Translations under genes and position numbers: made by a program
Part shown: in pieces, positions 49,001 through 58,000 of the stretch
How the letters are laid out: every line of letters begins with the position of its first letter
How positions within the stretch are numbered: the first letter of the stretch is position 1
The notes under the pieces: model-generated
Databases searched by the model: none
Seen by the model: only the letters and a program-made list of their open reading frames with translations
What the model was told of the DNA's origin: nothing
NCBI GenBank assembly: GCA_035222895.1
Contig: JAVYIG010001591.1
Location: 124,001 to 188,000, forward strand
Source: Strongylocentrotus droebachiensis
Taxonomy: Eukaryota > Echinodermata > Echinoidea > Camarodonta > Strongylocentrotidae
Direction: 5' to 3'
Length of the DNA: 64,000 nt

Positions 49001-52000
49001 ACACTAAGACATGGTATGGCAATAAAACTCTTTAGAATCCTTACATGACTGTCCAAACTGAAATATTTCTCTGTCTGTTAAATTTCTTCCTGGTGAATCC
49101 ATTAATAATGTTCCATTCCTGAGCAGAAAATCATCTGATTTGTCTCCATTTACATTACCTGGTTAAACACAAAGAAACAAATGATCACATTTGTATTTGT
49201 TTTGTTATTATTTCAAATTATAAAACATTGAACTTTATGTAAATTATACTTCCAATTCATGGATAACATTTGGAGCTTATGCCTATTCTGGGGACCTTTA
49301 TGTTATGCATGCCGAACACCTACAGCAAAGTGTTTTGGACTTAAGGATTAGGGCTAGGTGCAAGGTTAGGAACAGTGAAATGTTAAGGTTAAGTGTTTCG
49401 GTCTTATTTCCTACTTTGAGTTTAATATAGGATTAGGGAATGTTTAAGAGTTACTTGTGGGTTTAGCTGCAGTTTTCCCTTATAAACAGTAAGAGACGCC
49501 CTTTACATATATACCTACAAAAATGTAAATTATTCTGGGTTATTCCTACAATATCTCTAAGCGCTTGGAAGATATAACTGATCGAGACCGTATTTTACAG
49601 ATGTTAACAGCAATGCCTTTTGAATCATACCGGGTACCCATTAATTTTATGGTCTGATGGTTTGGTTTTAATCTCCTGCTAATAAAGGATGTGTACGCTT
49701 GTAAGCATCCAGGGTATCGACGGCTAGAATTCCTCTCCGAGGGACCTAGTAATGAAGATTAATGACTTACTTTAAAGGGAACTAGCGCATCAATTGGTTT
49801 CAAACCCTGGACCTGACCGTTACGCGACCACTGCTCTACCATTAGGCAAGCGCGCTAGGGTGCACTGTTAGAAAAAAATTAAACAAGTTGTTTAAAATTT
49901 TAAACAACCACAAGTTAACCGGTGAATCGCTCAACTGTTGTTTAAAAATTAAACAACTTAAGTTTGTTTACGTTTTGAACACTTAGTTGTTTAAATATTA
50001 GAAAAACTTTTAAACAACAGTTGTTTAGTAATAAAATTGCACAACTCGGTTGTTTAAAGCAAGTTGTGTAAATGTTAAACAATAATGTTTAAATTACTAA
50101 GCAACTGTTGTTTATTCAATATTACTGCACAACTGGGTTGTTTAAAAGGAGTTGCTTAAATTTTAAACAGAGCTGTTTAATGGTTATTACCTCATTTGTT
50201 TAAATTTGTGAAATGACCTACTGGAAACACTCTAATTACAAAGATTACACTGTAACATGTAGAGCTTGTTGCCAATTAACTTCAACATTTGTTCATCTTG
50301 TTTATTTAACAGTGACAGACAACATTATTATTTGTCTCTTTAACTTCACCTAAACCCCATCGGCGAAGCCGAGAAGAACCAAGTCGTCGCCTTGCCCTTG
50401 TTCCGCCATTTTCATCTGCACTGCACTGCACTAGCACTAGCATTGCATGCTGCATGCGCTATGCATGTACTATGTACGTACTTTGTGCATATCGCATGTG
50501 TGCGTGCGCGAAAATTGCAATCGCTTATCGAAAAAATGTCAACGCGAAGTCATGATTAGTTAAATCTATCACGTGATTTTTCCCCCGGGACTTTTTAAAC
50601 AACTCTGTTTAATTAAATCTTTTTGTTTTTTTAATAAATGGTTGTTTAAACCAATCGAGCACTGATTTTTCGATTTTGAACAACGTTGTTTACGTTTTTA
50701 AACAACATTATTTTAAACAGTGATATTTTAAACACCGTTCTAACTTTGTGCAGAGAAGAATTGTAGATCAAATGCCTTACCGAGCAGACCCCTCCCGGTT
50801 CCGTTCTGCGCATACTCAGAAGGGACCATGACACCCAGATCCAAGAGGCCGTTCTTGAAGGTCACGGTGAAGGACGAACTGGGATAACCTTCTGGTTGGA
50901 AGAGCGCTGTGACCTTGATCTCACCTTCAGAGGCTGTGTCATTCTCCGCGGAAAGGATGAAGGTCGAATCCCGTGAGTCGAGCCCATCTATTATGAGAAT
51001 AGAAAGATTTGGTATTCGGCTTCCATTTAATGTTAGAAGTCCCAAGATGGATAGGATGGAGGTCGAATAGAATGAGCGAAATTGCTTTGAATGTGAAAGG
51101 AAAGATTTGGTTTTATTTTTCATTTAAGAATGATAAAGCCCTACGGAGGATAGGATGAAAGTTGAGGAATCTGGATATAATGCATCTGCATGTACTTGGA
51201 TCTATTTGACTTCATTTCGCTTGAATCCTGAATGTTCAAAGCCGGATAATATACGACGAATGTCGTACTTACTATTAAATCAAATCTATATTTACTTGTA
51301 TGTAAGCAAATACATTTATATTTCATAAGACAAAATTTATTTGGGTTCTTAATATCAATGCTGGCCTGATATCATTCAGAAGGTGTCCATTTCCGTACCA
51401 GCGATGGAACAATCTCAACGAATGAATGACCCGACATCCTCACTAAGAACCTCCAGAACAGAGATGAGGCGATCTGTTTAACCCGCCAAGGCGATGGACG
51501 TATTAAGGACAAGATCGCGAGAAGGCGTGTTGTGAAATCTCACCAAGAAGCCATGTTAAGGACGACAATGAGAGAAGGCGCTTATTCAAAACTGACAAGG
51601 CAACTAGTCGCTTTCTCGGCAAGGCGCATTGGTGAGATTTAGCACCTCGACTTTTTGTCTTTAGCACGGTGCCTTGGCGAGTTAAACAAGTCGCCTTCTC
51701 GCTGCTCGTTTAAAGGTATTACAAAGTTTTGGTATGGGGTCATGAATTTGGTTCAAATTAACACATTGGAAGCATATGCGTTCCTACAATATACATTGAT
51801 CGTTGTCGCGGTTTAAAACGAGTCTAAAGTTATGAAATTATAATAATAAACTCTTTATGTTGTATAGCTCCCTCTCAAGATCAAGATATTAATTTAGCTA
51901 TGAAACAATGTTTCTTGACTAAAATCGACCGATTAGCTATTCCCGTTTTGAAATTATATATCCCAACTACATATTCTGAGATTTTCATGGTCGCAGCTAC

Positions 52001-55000
52001 CATTATACGGCCATAGGCGCTATTTGAAATTTATCAAAATTTACCGGGAGCACCGGTAAATTTTTATTTTCAATTTTTCTCGAAAACAGAAGTGTTATAG
52101 GGGCTAATTCTTTTAGTGCTTATAATACATCCACAGGGGCATCCAAATATATCAAAATTGTAAAGATTCACTATCCACCCAATTTTCAAAATTTCCCAAA
52201 ACTTTGTATTACCTTTAAGCTTCTTTAGATGTTATATTAAATCTAAAAGTCAATTATATAGACTTACCAACTAGGAATTCAGTCATATTAATCGCGGTAC
52301 CATTAACTAGAATACTCATGTCTGTCCTGTTATCATTCAGCTGGAATTCGACCTATCATACATAAAGCAAAACAAACATTGAATCGAATTGAAACGGTAT
52401 TTATCACAAATTCCAAGGCAGCCTAAAGGCTGTATTGTATAGAGTTTACAAAGTAGAATCAGAGAGAATAGAGAAGGAAAAAGGGGGAGAGAAAGGGTAA
52501 CACCAGACAGAAAAGAGAGAAAAGGAGACAGTGAGATAGTAGCATATTGCATGAGAATCGTCTAGTGTGCGCTGGGCTTTAGGATTAGGTTTAGGGTTAT
52601 GATAAGTAATATGTTTATTCTGGTGACTTTAGTTACTTAAGGATTTACCGCACATGCGACTGTTTCAGCTCTGCAGACAATGTCTTAGACTAATCAAAAT
52701 CCTAATTCAGATCCTGGATCGCACACTGCAGCACCCAGACCCTAACCCTACTCCTTTAGAGAAACAATAGCTGAGGCACTTGACGCAAGAACAGAATCAC
52801 CCGACAGCTATTGCCGGTGGCCCGGTGTCACGTACATGCGATCGGTTCCGGCCAGGAGATTCGTTCTGCCATGATTAGATACAAGTCTCCTGCCACACCG
52901 GCAGAATATATCGTAGTAACCACATACCTTAGTGATGTCTTGTGTCGCAGCGAACCCTGTGAAGACTGTCCCGTGTTCCACAGGAACGCTGTTGTTAAAC
53001 GCCTTACCCGTTCTGGCTTGCAGCATGAACGGGTCACCATGACTGTAAGCCATCGTGGTGTATTCCCCAAGGCCATTGAAGGTGTACTTCCTACCGTCAA
53101 GGGTATTGATGTGCGGGTCGCCCCAAAACCATCCTGAAATGTTACAAATCAAGACGGCGATCGAACTTCTTATTGTTTAGTGAACAGAAGTAGTAGCAAC
53201 TGCATAATAGGGGATCACTGTCAAGCCAACATTAACTTTGTACAAAGCGATCCGTTCAATTATCAAACATAGGTAAACGCCACCGCGCTCTCTTTAGGAA
53301 ACACAATGTCTTGAGGACTTGTCACTTGACTTTAATGAAATAATTAGATAATGTGCTGTTCTATTTCAATTACATGAAATTTGTCTTTTATTTAAGATTG
53401 TGCCAGAATGATGTGACCCCTACCTAGCCTCCTCATCGGGGTCATTCTAGTTGCTCGGCAGCCTTCGAGACCGTTATAGGGTTCGTGAGCGCTCGATCTA
53501 GTGAACCCGCAGAAAGGATGTGAGAATGTCTTATGCGCTGTTTGTATCTATGGCTTTCTAGCTTTTGGGTTGTAGTACCCCCAATTTATTTTAGTAAAAT
53601 CAAACTTGCTACGTGTGCGACTTATCAAAACATCATGACCTATCTAGTTATCAATTTAATATAATGATGCTAGGTGTTGAAAACAAATTTGATGCTTTTG
53701 TTGGATAAAAACCCAAACATAACAATCATGTGCATATTTTTGTATACCCTTGTTATCAAATTATTTATGAGAATGACCGTAAGATTAAAATATGATTATC
53801 AGTTTTTAGTTTAGTAATACCCTAGACATGATCTTACCGAACCATGGTCGTCTATATCCCGAGCAGTGAGATCTTGGACGACGCCTTTCGTAAAGGTTGC
53901 AGAAATTCCCTCCTGCCAGATCACAGCAGTAAAAACGGGGAAGAACGTCCCTCTCTGTACAATTGAAAATAATTTTAGGAAAGGAGATTAATAATACAGT
54001 ACAGAACGATATAGATAGGGAGAGAGAGACACAGAGAAAGAAGGTAGAAAAAAGGAGAAGAAAGAGAGCAGGGGAGAGCGAGAAGAGAGAGAGATAAAAG
54101 AGAGAGGAGAAAAAGAAAAAAAGGTAGATGGGGAGAGAGAGAGGGGGCGTGCAATTGAGATAACGATTAGCAAATTGAAGAGCCGTCGAATGTCACAGAA
54201 TCAGTTGGCGTACATAACTTTTGCATCACAATAATCTAATTACGTTTTATTATCAAAACAAACGCTTAACAAGAAAAATAGGTAATATCGAATTTTCTAT
54301 TTCACAACACTACATATGGCATTAAATTTGCAAACAACAATTGGAATGTTTCAAACGAATCGATTATATCAGAAATCTAACAAACATGGAAACATGGAAG
54401 ACAGAGACGTCACCACTGTAACGTTTCCTTTTAAAGGCCGATGAACCAAACCTTCAAGAAACTTTATCTCAAAATTTAAGTGTAGCAGCAAGGTGTTTAT
54501 GAAAGTATGTGCACAGTTTAAGTTCAAAAGACTCGGTGGTTTAATCTCCATGAAAGAAAGTTAATGCTCTCATTTTTCACAATACAAATGGGGGTGAATT
54601 AAACACTATCAGTTGCAAAATACAAATATGAAAATATAAATCTTGCAAATAATGAAAATCTTGCCACTTTCTATTAGGAAAGTTTTCGGTCATGAGTTTA
54701 ACAACATTTTGGCTCTTTACAAGTTTTCAGATATTCACCTTGCAAATCCTTGCAACGACCTTTAAATGTAGCGATAGTCAAATGGAATCACAGAAATGCA
54801 GGTGTACTCACCAATCCAAGAATAATAGTAGTTAAGGGAATAATAGTAATAAGAGAAGAATCGACGATTAGAGGGCATGACTGCTTGGTAGTGACTGGAC
54901 CTCCAGAGACTTCTATAACCCCTGATCAAAGCAGACCGGTCGTATGTACAACGGTATCCACCACCAAAGGACGGCCATCTAGGCTGGTAACAGGTCGTTC

Positions 55001-58000
55001 CTCTCCTATCTGTTACCATAGTTCAGAGGAATAAACATGGTTAATAAAATGCACAATAAGTTCTGGCTACGACAGTAATTAAATGAAGTCGAGTACTGGT
55101 CATTTGATTACAGTAGGAAAGAAACTGTAAGGAAACAATTTAAAAGTGTTATAGTGTAGTTGACATATACGTTGAGGTATTGAAATGATCTGAATGCTCT
55201 GAATGAAAAGAAATAAAAATATTAATGGAAATTGAAATTAAGTATTCTATTGTCCATTCGGACATTTACCCGGCACTAACATCCTTTGCCATCTCCACCA
55301 GGTGTTAAATGGGCAGCTTGTAGGATGCAAACGTTAATGTAGAATATTCTTAGCACTGTGAGCGTCTGTGCAATGGGGCATGGCTGGAATGCTCCCCAGA
55401 AAGTGGAAAATGTGCAAACTTTGTGTTTGGGCAAGTCTGTATCCGATTTATTAAGCGCTTTATCAACGAGGAGTATTATTATTATTGTAATTAATATTAT
55501 TTCATTAGCGTGCATTCAACAATTGATAAATCTTCCTATAGAAAAAAAAAACTCTTTCTGGCAAATCAATCCTCGGAATAAATTGTTTGTCAAAGGGTTT
55601 TGTAAGAAATAAAAAGAAATCACTGCTTGCAAAATTGATAAAATTTAAAAGCTGGATCACTGTAGTAGATTGGTGAAAGCTAATGACTCTCATAAATGGG
55701 TCAATGGTGTTTACATCTGTGTACAAGGTGTTAAACCCACATTTGTCCCTCTCGACACATGTGTAAATGGGTTTACCTGGCAATGCTTGTGTAAAATTAA
55801 TTAAGGGTCCGTTATTAATATCATAAAGTGACTTGAAGGCAAAGCTGCTCACCATAGTAATAGCTCGGCAGCCCAATTGAGTATCCATAATTGTACCCGT
55901 AGCCGTAGCCATATCCATAACCATAGCCGTAGCCATAACCGTACCCATAGCCGTAGTAGGGATAGTTGCATCCAGTAAACCTTCGATCGATCCTGGCCTG
56001 CCAGCGGGTGCAAGGACATGGCTGTGCCCACCGTGAATATGATGCCTTCGAGAGATCATCCAGGTACCAATCTTGACAGTAACTGCGGGGGTTGACGTAC
56101 CAGTCGGGATTTGCGTCAAGACGATAGATGTCTCTCCCCTGTTAGTATGAGCAAAAACATGGTTTGAACTAGGGTGTGATTCATATTATTATTATCATTA
56201 TTATTAACATTATCATTGACTTGCCGGTCCTTGTTGGTTGTATCTCATAGCAGGGGTTTTGTAATATGAAATAATTTCCCCTATTTTCTCATGATTTATG
56301 GGAATATTTATGTAGTAGCGGCCTTTAAAAAATGATATTCCTAATTATACTCAGGGAAACAGCACTTACTATAAGACTAGTGTTGATACCTCTAAGATCG
56401 GGCGAACGCTATACGTATAGCGTTTAGTAAGATTCTACTTTCTACCAATACTCACTCATATCTCATGAATTTAGGTAACGGACATAATTACCGTCCAAAC
56501 ATAACGATATTCCAAACTATTTGCAAGTTAAATGTCCAAACAGTATGCTTTAAGATTGCTTACGTATCGTATATGAGTTTTGTTGAGTTCAGTTGAGGTT
56601 TTATCATCCAAATGTTCAAATACACTAATATAACAATAATAATAATAATAAATGTATGTTTAACAAATATCTTGAATGAATAATAGGGACCAGAAAAAAA
56701 CATGAAATGCTAATAGTGTCTGGTACCTTTAAAGTACAGCATCTTAACAACAACTTAAGCTACATACTATTCTATGTATCTAACATTATACATGTTTGTG
56801 TGTTTAGTACAAAGCCTAAACTTGTATAAATATACATTCTGAATAAGATAATACAGTAATTAATCATAACTGTCTACAAATATAGAGTACATGTTCACTA
56901 TATAGCAAGGCTGTTCCTATTGTACAAATATTCACTGTCTAATTGCCCATGATTTATGTTGTTAGGTAAGGGACGTGACAGCCGTCCTGGAAATAATCCT
57001 TACCATGCGACCGGTGTTGCCGATCCTGAGATCGGGGCGATAGCTTGCGTATCGTATAGCAGGATAGTTTCCCTGGTAGATATTCAGTCTATCATGTTTG
57101 ATGTTGTAACCAATCCTAGCAGGTATCGCCTTAGAGTACGGATCCCACTGAAAGCTTCCTTGCTGATACGATGTCAAGATACCGCTTCTGCTGCCGTCAG
57201 TAAAGAGAATTGCTTGGTAGGTATTGGTCTGAGAGAGGGAGAGAGAGTGAACATAAGGTTATAATTCTTTTTTAATTTTCGAAGGTTCATAATTCCAAAA
57301 GTGAATTGAGGTGAGTAATTTCAAAAATATTTCCGAAAATGACAGGGAAGTCTTTCTCAATTAGTTGGAATTATAAGATATTATATTCCACATACTAAGA
57401 ATCTTGCTCTACGATTGGTCAAAAGTAAATCACGTGATGAAAGATAGTTCGCCCATTATTGATGGGAGAAGCAGAAAGTTCGCTACACTGTGTAGATAGT
57501 ACTACTATCTACACAGTGCAACGCACTTTCACTGAAGATAGAGGTACTATCTACACAGGGCAACGCACTTTCACTGAAGATTATCCAAAAGCGCACTAAA
57601 ACAGGCGTTAATTAAGCGCGCATTACCATTGAGCGCAATTTAAACAAAAAAACATGCGCGCACCGTACCCTCAAGGGGTTGGGTTAAACTTAAACTTTTT
57701 TGGTGTGAATTTGGGCCTAGGTGTCTTTTATGTAAATGCATACACGTCCTTTTCTTTTTGTAGTTAAATTGTTTTAGATGTGGAATATAAAGCAAATAAT
57801 CACCTTTTGGTTTCAGGCGATGGCAAACTATCACTTCCTCGTCGATCAGAATGTATACGCTATCTTTCCTCAGCTTCGCTTCGGAAAGATAGCTACATCC
57901 AGATCGCCTCGGAAGTGATAGTTTGTCCCATCACCTTCACCAACGGTAATTATTTGCTTACTATTTTATTCCCTGAACTATCAACACCCTGGTACTGAAA

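Noticed and set aside
52811..53137. Plus-strand 108-codon frame
   Set aside because: It is the shadow of VWD exon 6 on the opposite strand.
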